Assembly: GCA_024227975.1 (NCBI GenBank)
Contig: JAAETV010000532.1
Location: 1 to 52,558 of the forward strand
Direction: 5' to 3'
Length of the DNA stretch: 52,558 nucleotides
From: Actinomycetes bacterium
GTDB taxonomy: Bacteria > Actinomycetota > Acidimicrobiia > Acidimicrobiales > SZUA-35
The first letter of the stretch is position 1. Each line of letters begins with the position of its first letter. The notes under the pieces were generated by a model, which was not told where the DNA came from, did not search any database, and saw only the letters and a list, made by a program, of their open reading frames with translations. Shown piece after piece: positions 1 to 7,609 of this stretch. The position numbers and the translations under genes are program-made.

Positions 1-735
1 CCGAAGACCATGCGCTCCCCCACCGCCCGGGACCCCTCGGTTGGTGATGACCTGACTCAACCCGCGTCCGTAGAGAAAGTGTTGACGCAACATGGGGACC
101 CAACCCTCACGGTGCCGGTAGTGAACGACGGCGTCGGCGGCGTAGCCAAGCTCCAAGCCCTGGTCGAGCAGCTCCCAGGACAAGGCGATGTCCTCTCCCC
201 GGATCAGGGAGGTGTCGAATCCACCAGCCTTGTCGAAGGCTGGGCGCGTGATGGCCATGTTCGCCGTGACCATGAAGGGCTTGCCGAGAAAGGTCGGAAG
301 CCCATCGGGAGTGGCCGGGGGTCGCCAATGCTCCTGACCAGCAATGGCCAGCTGGCGCTCTTCTAGATAGCCGCCAACAGCGGGAGCGGCGCCGAGGGCA
401 TCGACCAGGGCCGAGATCCAGCCCGGATCGACCAGGTCATCACCATCACAGAACAACAGCCGCTCGCCCCGTGCAGCATCGGCCCCGACATTGCGGGCAT
501 ACGAAGCACTTCGAAGCTCCGCCGAGTCTACGACGCGGGCCCTCAGCTCTGGTCGCGCTGCCAGCAACGCTTCGAGATCACGACGTTCAGCGGGCTCATC
601 GGAGTTGAGCGAGAGCACTAGCTCCCAATCCTCGCTGTAGTCCTGGGTCACCAAGGCGTCGAGCTGGCCTGGTAGGTGCTCATCGACCCCACCAACCGGA
701 ATCACAACCGAGACCAGCGGCGAATCACCGCTCAT
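1..735 (-). CDS. Family 2 glycosyltransferase (C-terminus beyond window)
   Basis: The frame is open from an ATG at 735 to the window edge (245 codons, no stop), so the C-terminus is missing. It begins with the GT-A opening (SVVIPVGG, residues 9-16). DGDD at 97-100 fits the nucleotide-sugar/metal DXD site, and GED at 180-182, after a GGFD turn, fits the acceptor-side acidic motif of GT2 enzymes. By family it should transfer a sugar from a nucleotide donor at the inner membrane face. Its ATG overlaps the stop of the upstream WecG-like gene as ATGA (732-735), so the two are probably translationally coupled in the polysaccharide operon. Donor and acceptor cannot be read from the sequence. Confidence 0.85.
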   Translation of the reverse strand, partial: MSGDSPLVSVVIPVGGVDEHLPGQLDALVTQDYSEDWELVLSLNSDEPAERRDLEALLAARPELRARVVDSAELRSASYARNVGADAARGERLLFCDGDDLVDPGWISALVDALGAAPAVGGYLEERQLAIAGQEHWRPPATPDGLPTFLGKPFMVTANMAITRPAFDKAGGFDTSLIRGEDIALSWELLDQGLELGYAADAVVHYRHREGWVPMLRQHFLYGRGLSQVITNRGVPGGGGAHGLR

Positions 736-1511
736 CGCCGCTCCCGCCGGCGGGAGGGTTGGGCTCGCCTTCTGAGCGCGAGCAACTCACGACCCACGAT
801 GGCGAAGAAGGCCATGTCGTGTACGAAATAGCGACTGAACAATCGGCGTGGCTCCTGAGTGAAGCGGTAGAACCACTCGAGACCGAGCCGCTGCACCAGT
901 CCAGGTGCTCTCTTCTTGAGACCCGTGTACATGGCGAACGAGCCACCGAGGCCGAGATAGAGAGGGCTGTAATCCGGATCTTGCGGTTGACGCTGCATGA
1001 GGCTGTCGACCAGGACCGCGTCCTTGGGGTGCCCCAGTCCGAGCAGGACGAACTCGGTGGTCTCGAAGTCGATCTGGCCCATGATCTGATCGACTACAGA
1101 ATCCAGTTCGCTGGCGACCGTTGGGTCGAAGATGGGCGGGACCACGAACGACGCTGTCGGGTACTCGTCCCCCAACCGGATTGCAATCTCGTCCTCGGAG
1201 CACACGACGGTCAGCGACTTCTGCTCGGCCACCAGACGAGGCCACAGGAGCTCGAACAGACCACTGCCGGTGAGACGAGCCCTGAGCGGAGCACCAAGGA
1301 CCTTCGACGCGGCCACAATCGGCATCCCGTCGGGCAGGATGAAACTGGCTCGCCGGAAGACATCGGCCTCGGTCGAGGCCGGATCCCTATCGAGACTGAC
1401 GACAATGTCGACGTTCGGGGTTACGACGACGGGCAGACGTCCCGCGTCAAGGTCGCAGCTTTCGGCCAGAATGGCATCGACGACTGGTTCGAGTCGATCG
1501 TCATTGACCAT
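732..1511 (-). CDS. WecG/TagA/CpsF family glycosyltransferase
   Basis: 259 residues. Family signatures are the TPNVD stretch (31-35), LPDGMPIV (about 59-66), a GLGHPKD segment, and the C-terminal block in which a GLEWFYRFTQEPRR segment follows a KRAP motif, as in TagA and WecG. These enzymes add N-acetylmannosamine or its uronate to an undecaprenyl-diphosphate-linked sugar at the membrane. ATG 1511 is the only ATG/GTG/TTG start after an in-frame TGA. However, the codons just upstream encode LFGLD, which resembles the usual N-terminus of the family, so a CTG at 1541 could be the real start. It lies 193 bp after the GH9 gene and overlaps the GT2 gene by ATGA. Confidence 0.88.
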   Translation of the reverse strand: MVNDDRLEPVVDAILAESCDLDAGRLPVVVTPNVDIVVSLDRDPASTEADVFRRASFILPDGMPIVAASKVLGAPLRARLTGSGLFELLWPRLVAEQKSLTVVCSEDEIAIRLGDEYPTASFVVPPIFDPTVASELDSVVDQIMGQIDFETTEFVLLGLGHPKDAVLVDSLMQRQPQDPDYSPLYLGLGGSFAMYTGLKKRAPGLVQRLGLEWFYRFTQEPRRLFSRYFVHDMAFFAIVGRELLALRRRAQPSRRRERR

Positions 1512-1704
1512 GTCGAGACCGAAGAGGTGCTGTCGGGCCAGACCATCGGATTTGGACGACGAGCGGATCGCTCAACCGTAGCGCGCCGGAAACGCACCCG
1601 TGGGCTGCTTCTGCCACAATCTCGAAACACGATTAGTTGGGCCGCCTATCGGGTGAGGACGAACTCAACCCGGCCAAACCCGAATCCAGTACCGCGCTGG
1701 ATGC

Positions 1705-4494
1705 TCATCCGGTCGGTTCACTGCCGGCGCCGGCCAGCAATCCGAAGGCATAGATGGCCTCGGCGTGGCTCTGAAAGACTGTGTACTCGTTGAACATGGC
1801 GACTTCGGAGACATCGAACCACTGCCACAGGTATGGCACATCGGCCGCGAGGGGCTCTACTCCAGCCGGGCCCAGCACGAACTCGTCAACCCATCCCTCA
1901 TCGTCTAGGGCGTTCAGCTGGTGGGGTCCGTAGACGGGGGTTCCTGGCCAGACGGGAAGCCCCCCGTTCATGGTGTCCACGATCAGAGGATGACGGACCG
2001 GGTTCTGGCCGACTCCGGTCACGAACACGGTGTTCGTCGGATTGGCGCCAAGCGAGACCGCCGCCGACCGGAGAGCCCCAGCTCGGTAGCGCTCGTCACC
2101 CGTGATCTCGTACGCTCTGAGTAGGCCGACACTGCTCGGCGAACCTCCAGGGCCAAGACCCCAGATCAGGGGAAGGTCATCTCGTTCGAGGGCCCAGCCG
2201 AATGCCGTCTGTTGGGCGGTGGCCAAGATGGCATCGGCGCTGGCGACGAAGCTGGACTCGATGAGGGCCCTGAGGCCAGAATCGGTGGCCTCGCCATCAA
2301 TGGTCAGATAGATCCAGGCTGCATCACAGCGACCGTGATCATGACACGACAGCGCCTTGTCGAGCCCCTCCTCAAGGGTGGTGGAGGCCAGGAAGTCCTG
2401 GTGCCAGTGCTGCTCGCCCGTTGCCTTGTAGAGGGCAATGGTGGCAACCGAGCGCTGCTCGGCTACCCGAGCCTCGTGGCCAAGCTCCACCGGTTGATCC
2501 CGGGCCCAGATGACAGCCGCTCGAGCCGACCGAACATAGGCTTCGGCTCGCTGGGGATCGTACGGAGCCAGAACCGCCCCCATCTGAGCCGCAACCCCGG
2601 CGTATAGATAGCTCGACCAGGGATCGGGTGCAAAGGCGAACACAGCCAGATCATCAGTCCACGAGGAGTGACCAGCCTGGGGATGGCTCGATGCCTCGAT
2701 CCCGCCCCGGATGGAACCATCATCACCCTGCATCCGCTGGAAGAGGTCGAGCGACCACAACCCCTCGTCGAGCAGATCCGGTATGTGATCTCCGCTCTCG
2801 GGGATAGCGATATCGAGCGAGGCCAACTGATCTGGGTACTGCTCGACGAGTTCCGCCACCGCTCGCGCATAGAAGAGATGCTGGATCCGTCGATCCCAGT
2901 CACCGGCATCGAAATGGCCACCCCAGGCCTGGGGGACGGAGCGATCGGCACCATCGGCCACCAGCTGCTCGAAACGCTCACCGAGAGAGACAGTGAACCC
3001 GTCGAGGAGGCGGAAATCGGTGTGGTTGACGACCAGGCCATCGTCAGGGTGGTAGGGCCGAGGCCGCTGGACTGAGGTGAAGGGAGGGCCGAGAGCCACC
3101 CCCGACCGCTGGTGGTACATGGCCCTGGCCACCAGAACGGCCATATCGGTCCATGCGGTCTTTGCGATCTCGAAACCCTCCGAACAGCCGACCTCTTCGA
3201 CACAGACCTGGTATCGGCCAGGGGTGTCGAGGGCGGAGAAATCGAGCTCGTAGACCTGGTTGCCGGTCAAATCCCCTCGACCGGGGCCCTCGTCAGCGGA
3301 CCGGAGGCGGGTCTGACCTTGATGGATCACAGCTCGCGACTCCCAGTCGACGACCAAAAAGGCCAGCCCGGCACGATAGAGGCCTGATCCGCCGACCACC
3401 GGCCAACCGGCGAGGTAGCCGACCTTGAGTGGATCCTGCACCCCATAGCCAGCCTGATTGACGTGCACCGCTGGGCTGATGATCGACGAGGGGTCGTACA
3501 CCAGCGCCAACGGCTCGACCAGCCCGCTCGAATGGTGGATCTCATAGGTGGTGCCAGGCACCAGATCGACGGGCAAGGCTAGGACCAGGTCGTGAACCAG
3601 AGCCATGATGCGAGCCTGACCCGGCCCTCGACCCGAGCCAAGGGGCCGGGAGATCCGCTCGACGTCTGCGACCTCCATCGGCTGGCCAGAAGCCGCCCCG
3701 GGGCCAGAGCCAGCCTCGATCAGCCAGATACCTCCATCGAGGCGGGCCAGATCGATGGATTCGCCGATGATCTGATCGTAGGTCTTGATGAGGCGATCGG
3801 AGCCTTCGACCGCCTCTCCAAAGGGCAGCCCAAGGCGCTCCACGGTGGGGGTGGCAAACCCGAACCGGTCCCTGACCCGATCACCGGGCGGAGGGTCGGC
3901 GAAGTCGTACTCCTGTTGGACACCCCGCAAGAGACGACCGGCTTCGATTCTGATCACGAGGCGTTGGCTCGACAGGGGGCGGGCCCAACTGGCTCGATGG
4001 AGGCCGCTGGCCGACGAGACGGCGGCTTCGAACGTGGGGTCGACCATGATCCCGTCCAGGCTGAGTGGAGAGGGCTCAGCCTCGGTGTTGGCCCGGAAGC
4101 GAGCGAACAGCATCTGATAGCCAACGTTGGCCGTCGTGAGAACGGTGGTCTCAGCCACTGGGAGCCACCGGGTGGCGGCGAAAGTGGGATCGAACCCGAT
4201 CTGCATCTCAGTGGCCCCCGCTGGGGCCTCGATCTGGACCCGCAAGTCAGGGCCGGGGGCCACTCCGTTGTCGGCCATGATCGTCACGGTGCCAGCTCGA
4301 GGATCGGGCTCGATACCCAAGGGGGGAGCTGGTTGCTGTCCGGAACCGACGAGGGGGCGCTGATCCCGGATCACCAACCAGTACAAGCTAATACCAGCAA
4401 CCACCGAGACAGAGACAACCAGAGTGGCCACCACAGCCAGGGCCACCCGGGGCTTGACGCGTTGCTTCACGGACCCCCGTATCAGCCTGATCAC
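1705..4494 (-). CDS. Membrane-anchored glycoside hydrolase family 9 protein
   Basis: About 929 residues from a GTG at 4494; GTG 4470 is an alternative. The longer frame up to 4725 runs inside the flippase gene and is rejected. One N-terminal membrane anchor (about residues 16-38) is followed by a long extracytoplasmic region, an Ig-like CelD_N module that starts near HVNQAGYG, and an (alpha/alpha)6 GH9 catalytic domain. DAGD at 529-532 carries the family's catalytic base aspartates. A C-terminal segment with Glu897 and Glu903 (SEVAMFNEY) is where the acid glutamate is expected. GH9 enzymes are mostly inverting endo-beta-glucanases, with some exo-glucosaminidases. The position between flippase and glycosyltransferase genes suggests it trims the polysaccharide made here rather than plant cellulose. 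The substrate is not known. Confidence 0.82.
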   Translation of the reverse strand: MIRLIRGSVKQRVKPRVALAVVATLVVSVSVVAGISLYWLVIRDQRPLVGSGQQPAPPLGIEPDPRAGTVTIMADNGVAPGPDLRVQIEAPAGATEMQIGFDPTFAATRWLPVAETTVLTTANVGYQMLFARFRANTEAEPSPLSLDGIMVDPTFEAAVSSASGLHRASWARPLSSQRLVIRIEAGRLLRGVQQEYDFADPPPGDRVRDRFGFATPTVERLGLPFGEAVEGSDRLIKTYDQIIGESIDLARLDGGIWLIEAGSGPGAASGQPMEVADVERISRPLGSGRGPGQARIMALVHDLVLALPVDLVPGTTYEIHHSSGLVEPLALVYDPSSIISPAVHVNQAGYGVQDPLKVGYLAGWPVVGGSGLYRAGLAFLVVDWESRAVIHQGQTRLRSADEGPGRGDLTGNQVYELDFSALDTPGRYQVCVEEVGCSEGFEIAKTAWTDMAVLVARAMYHQRSGVALGPPFTSVQRPRPYHPDDGLVVNHTDFRLLDGFTVSLGERFEQLVADGADRSVPQAWGGHFDAGDWDRRIQHLFYARAVAELVEQYPDQLASLDIAIPESGDHIPDLLDEGLWSLDLFQRMQGDDGSIRGGIEASSHPQAGHSSWTDDLAVFAFAPDPWSSYLYAGVAAQMGAVLAPYDPQRAEAYVRSARAAVIWARDQPVELGHEARVAEQRSVATIALYKATGEQHWHQDFLASTTLEEGLDKALSCHDHGRCDAAWIYLTIDGEATDSGLRALIESSFVASADAILATAQQTAFGWALERDDLPLIWGLGPGGSPSSVGLLRAYEITGDERYRAGALRSAAVSLGANPTNTVFVTGVGQNPVRHPLIVDTMNGGLPVWPGTPVYGPHQLNALDDEGWVDEFVLGPAGVEPLAADVPYLWQWFDVSEVAMFNEYTVFQSHAEAIYAFGLLAGAGSEPTG

Positions 4495-4525
4495 TTGCGG
4501 GCTGGGGCGGAGGCGGCGGTCTCGG

Positions 4526-5830
4526 TCACGCCGTTGACATGATCGGGCTCGACGAGCCTCCGTCGAGGTCGCGATCGGCTCGACGCTGGTAGTACCACAA
4601 GGCGGTCCAGCCGGCGGCCGAGAGGTAGAGCTCGCTGATGATGGTGGCCACGAACGCACCCTGCCAGCTGAAAGAAGGGATGAGCACGAAGTAGAGGACA
4701 AGGCTGACCACAGCCGACGACACATACACCATCATCCGCTTGTCGGTCCGACCCAGCCCCAGCAGTCCATTCATAGGGGTGTTGCTGGTCGCGATCAGAG
4801 GTATCAACAAGAGCAGCCACGGGACGATGTCCATGGCCTCCTTGAACTCCTCGGCAAACAGAAAGTCGAAGTAGGGAAGGAGCAGATACAAGGCCACCGC
4901 CACCAGGCTGCTGGCCACGGCCATGAGGGCCGCCAGTCTCGTGGATCGACGCCAGTGCAGACCCGGTTGGCCCTCCCCCTTGGGCAGGAACCGCTGGAAG
5001 GCCGCCGTGTCCAAAGCCAGGAGGGGAAGGGCTCCGAGCAACACCAGCCGGTAGGCGGCTCCGTAGAGGCCAGCATCGGCGTGATAGCGGAACACGTTCA
5101 AGAGAAACTTGTCGGCATCGGTCTGCAGCTTCGATGCGCCCATCGGAATCGAGAACATGGCACTCGACCGCCAAGCCAGGGCCGAAGGCAAGCCGAACGA
5201 GACCCGGTAGCCGTGTCTGGGAAGATGAATGATGAGGAGGTAGGCGGCATAGACGGTGAATGAGCTCAAGAAACCGGCGGCAAGATTGAGGATGGTGAGC
5301 TGGTCAGCAGCGGCCAAGCCCAACACGATCACCAGCCGTAGGACGATCACTCCCAGCTTGACCCTTGTGGCCGCAGGGAAGCTGGTTGCGGCCTGGACCA
5401 GCATGGCCGACACGAACACGACGGCGACCCCCAGCAACTCGGCCGCCACCACCAGCGCGATCTCGACGGTGGTGAGGGGCAAGACCACGGCTCCGATGAT
5501 GCTGCCTATGACCGAAGCCGCAACCCCGATCAACAGCGCCACCGACAGGAACGACTTCAAGGTCTCGTTGGGATCGTCACCCTCACCGACCAAGCGTTGG
5601 AGGAGGGCGAGCCCGACCCCGGCGTACGAGATGGCCCCGAAGGCACCGAGCAGTCCGTAGAGCCCGATGTAGGCCCCATACTCCTCGAGACTGAGGGCCC
5701 GCTGGAGGAGGAGGAACGAGCTGAAGGCGGTGACCAGTTGGGTGAGGTCGTGGGCCCCACTCCATAGGGTGTCACCGGCCAGCCCATCGAAGGAGTACCA
5801 GACCCTCGACCAGAGCTTGACCGGGCTCAT
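4526..5830 (-). CDS. Wzx-like polysaccharide flippase (MOP superfamily)
   Basis: 434 residues, almost entirely hydrophobic helices separated by short charged loops, about twelve membrane segments as in Wzx/MOP flippases. The N-terminal half has the characteristic SLEEYGAYIGLYGL and GAISYAGVGLALLQR stretches of polysaccharide biosynthesis proteins. The expected role is to flip undecaprenyl-linked oligosaccharide units from the cytoplasmic to the outer face of the membrane. ATG 5830 overlaps the stop of the O-antigen-ligase-like gene as ATGA (5827-5830), and the GH9 gene starts 31 bp downstream of its stop. It belongs to the same transcription unit as its neighbours. Confidence 0.87.
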   Translation of the reverse strand: MSPVKLWSRVWYSFDGLAGDTLWSGAHDLTQLVTAFSSFLLLQRALSLEEYGAYIGLYGLLGAFGAISYAGVGLALLQRLVGEGDDPNETLKSFLSVALLIGVAASVIGSIIGAVVLPLTTVEIALVVAAELLGVAVVFVSAMLVQAATSFPAATRVKLGVIVLRLVIVLGLAAADQLTILNLAAGFLSSFTVYAAYLLIIHLPRHGYRVSFGLPSALAWRSSAMFSIPMGASKLQTDADKFLLNVFRYHADAGLYGAAYRLVLLGALPLLALDTAAFQRFLPKGEGQPGLHWRRSTRLAALMAVASSLVAVALYLLLPYFDFLFAEEFKEAMDIVPWLLLLIPLIATSNTPMNGLLGLGRTDKRMMVYVSSAVVSLVLYFVLIPSFSWQGAFVATIISELYLSAAGWTALWYYQRRADRDLDGGSSSPIMSTA

Positions 5831-7176
5831 GAGCTCAGCTCTCTACTGCGGCCACGAGTGGAAGGAGATCGTGTCCGGCGAAGGCGATCGGCCAGATCAC
5901 GACCAGTCGCCAACTCCATCCCGGCCTGACGCAGAAGGAGGATCCGGAACATGACCAGGATGGCCAGCCAGCCACTGCCCAGGAAAGCATTCTCCGAAAG
6001 GGACATGTAGAGCTGGGTCACCAGCGTCGCAACGATCCATGCTGCCACCGTCGGTTGGTCCCGTACTCTTCTGACACCATCGACCATCGTCGACAAGAAG
6101 AGGAGGGTGAAGATGATCACGCCCACGATCCCAAGCTGGATGGCGATGTCGAGGACCCCGTTGTGGGCATGGGGGACCCGGAAGCCGATGGCCCGCCATA
6201 CTTCAGCCGTCTTGGGGCTGATGGGATCGTCGAACAGGATGCCACCCAGGCCGTAGCCCAGGATGGGCCGCTCGCTGAGGGCATCGAAGGTGGCCTGCCA
6301 GATGAAGGTCCGACCGGTGAAGGTCAGATCCTTGCCCGAAGCCGAGGTCACGGTGGCCAGTGAGGCCACGACCCCGAGGATGGCGAATAGCCCGACCGAG
6401 GCCGACGAGATCACGAACACACTGCTATTGCGGATGTCGAGGTTCTGATAGAGCTGAATCCAAACCCACACGCTGACGACGAGCATTGCACTCGATATCC
6501 CAGTCACCGAGTCCGACCCGACAAAGAGGATCCCAATGAGGGCCAGGGTACCCAGCTTCATCAACCGAGTCCGGTCAAATGTGAGCACGGTGACCAGGCC
6601 AAACACGAGGAACGGGGTCATGATGTTCTTATGGGGAAACCAGCCGTGCCAGCCGTCGAGATCCGGAGAGAGACCTGTCGGATCGATGTGGATTCGGGTT
6701 TCGGGCAGGGCAGCGACCACGGCCAGTGTCAGCACGACACTGAAGCGGATCGACCACAGCAGGGCCGGCACCAGATCTCGCAGCGATATCAGGCCACAGA
6801 TGATGGCCATGCCGGCCACGATTGGCATCAGCCGCAGGATGGCGAAGGCGGTGCCTTCGGGACTGTCGGTCCACAGGGTCGAAGCCAGCATCCAGCCGAC
6901 CAGGAGCAGGACTAGAAGCGAGACCGGCAACCGCATCAGCACCAGCCGCGGGGCCAACATCACGACGCCCAGGGTGCCCATGAACAGAGCCAAGGGTGTC
7001 ATGCCGGGGAACACGACGAACCCGGTGACATTGAAGATGAAGATGATCGACACGAAGACGATGACCTGGGCACCGAAGGTGGCGACCGGGCCGAGCTCAT
7101 CCCCCTGACCGTCGTAGATCTCGGGGCGATCGCTGAGACCCACCTTCGGAACGGGACGCAGCGCGTTCTCGGTCAC
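5827..7176 (-). CDS. O-antigen ligase / Wzy polymerase-like membrane protein
   Basis: About 449 residues from GTG 7176, which has GGGGA six nt upstream; a TTG at 7215 would overlap the preceding ORF and is less likely. There are about ten membrane segments. A large outer loop follows the LTFTGRTFIWQ segment and contains RPILGYGLGG and HAHNGVLDIAIQLGIVG, the Wzy_C (O-antigen ligase) signature with its conserved Arg, Gly and His residues. Such proteins polymerise lipid-linked repeat units or ligate glycans to a carrier at the outer membrane face. Sequence alone does not separate ligase from polymerase. Given the neighbouring flippase and the probable lack of an LPS outer membrane in Actinomycetota, a polymerase or a wall/protein ligase is more likely than WaaL. 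Confidence 0.83.
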   Translation of the reverse strand: MTENALRPVPKVGLSDRPEIYDGQGDELGPVATFGAQVIVFVSIIFIFNVTGFVVFPGMTPLALFMGTLGVVMLAPRLVLMRLPVSLLVLLLVGWMLASTLWTDSPEGTAFAILRLMPIVAGMAIICGLISLRDLVPALLWSIRFSVVLTLAVVAALPETRIHIDPTGLSPDLDGWHGWFPHKNIMTPFLVFGLVTVLTFDRTRLMKLGTLALIGILFVGSDSVTGISSAMLVVSVWVWIQLYQNLDIRNSSVFVISSASVGLFAILGVVASLATVTSASGKDLTFTGRTFIWQATFDALSERPILGYGLGGILFDDPISPKTAEVWRAIGFRVPHAHNGVLDIAIQLGIVGVIIFTLLFLSTMVDGVRRVRDQPTVAAWIVATLVTQLYMSLSENAFLGSGWLAILVMFRILLLRQAGMELATGRDLADRLRRTRSPSTRGRSRELSS

Positions 7177-7189
7177 GAACCATCCCCAG

Positions 7190-7450
7190 TCACAGGTGGG
7201 CGACCTTGATCCCAATCACACCGACCAGGATGCCAAAGGAGTGAGCAACTAGCGCACCAGCAAAGAACCACTGTGGAGGCTTGCGGGTGACCAGGCGGAA
7301 CACGGCCTCGCCTCTGCGTCGGGTGCGCTGGTGGGTGCGGACATAGATTGCGATCGACCTCAGCACCGGCTGCGACTTCTCGTCCGAGGTTGGTTCGTCA
7401 CTCGTTCCAAAGCATGGATCATTGAATTGGGGCACGGAGGGCTCTATCAA
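7190..7450 (-). CDS. Possible small membrane protein, unknown function
   Basis: Up to 86 residues. The N-terminal part is polar and the middle basic (QRTRRRGE). It ends in one hydrophobic segment (WFFAGALVAHSFGILVGVIG) with only a few residues after it, which would give a tail-anchored topology. The first possible start is TTG 7450 and GTG codons at 7435 and 7366 are alternatives; none has a good Shine-Dalgarno. It lies directly before the O-antigen-ligase-like gene (13 bp to GTG 7176), so it may be the first gene of the polysaccharide operon. I recognise no family, and it could be a chance open frame. Confidence 0.4.
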   Translation of the reverse strand: MIEPSVPQFNDPCFGTSDEPTSDEKSQPVLRSIAIYVRTHQRTRRRGEAVFRLVTRKPPQWFFAGALVAHSFGILVGVIGIKVAHL

Positions 7451-7476
7451 AGGCAGTGGGCTGTGATGTTGATCTC

Positions 7477-7495
7477 ATCGAAACCAGGTTTCGAT
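7477..7495. promoter_or_regulatory. Perfect 9-bp inverted repeat upstream of polysaccharide operon
   Basis: ATCGAAACC at 7477-7485 and GGTTTCGAT at 7487-7495 are perfect complements around one base. GATC copies at 7471-7474 and 7497-7500 extend the symmetry. It lies in the 159-bp gap between the dnaE stop and the possible first gene of the polysaccharide operon. No T-tract follows on either strand, so a protein-binding operator is more likely than a terminator. The binding factor is unknown. Confidence 0.45.
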
Positions 7496-7609
7496 TGATC
7501 CCTCTACCGGCCCGGAGCCACCGCTCAACTCAACGGGGTCGAAACAGCAACTGGCGGGCACGCCAGCCTATCGGCCGCCGACTGACCTCTCGCCTGGCTC
7601 AGCCGCGGG

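Noticed and set aside
4495..4725. N-terminal extension of the GH9 frame
   Set aside because: It lies inside the 3' end of the flippase gene, is Ser/Arg-rich without structure, and precedes the natural basic-hydrophobic membrane anchor.
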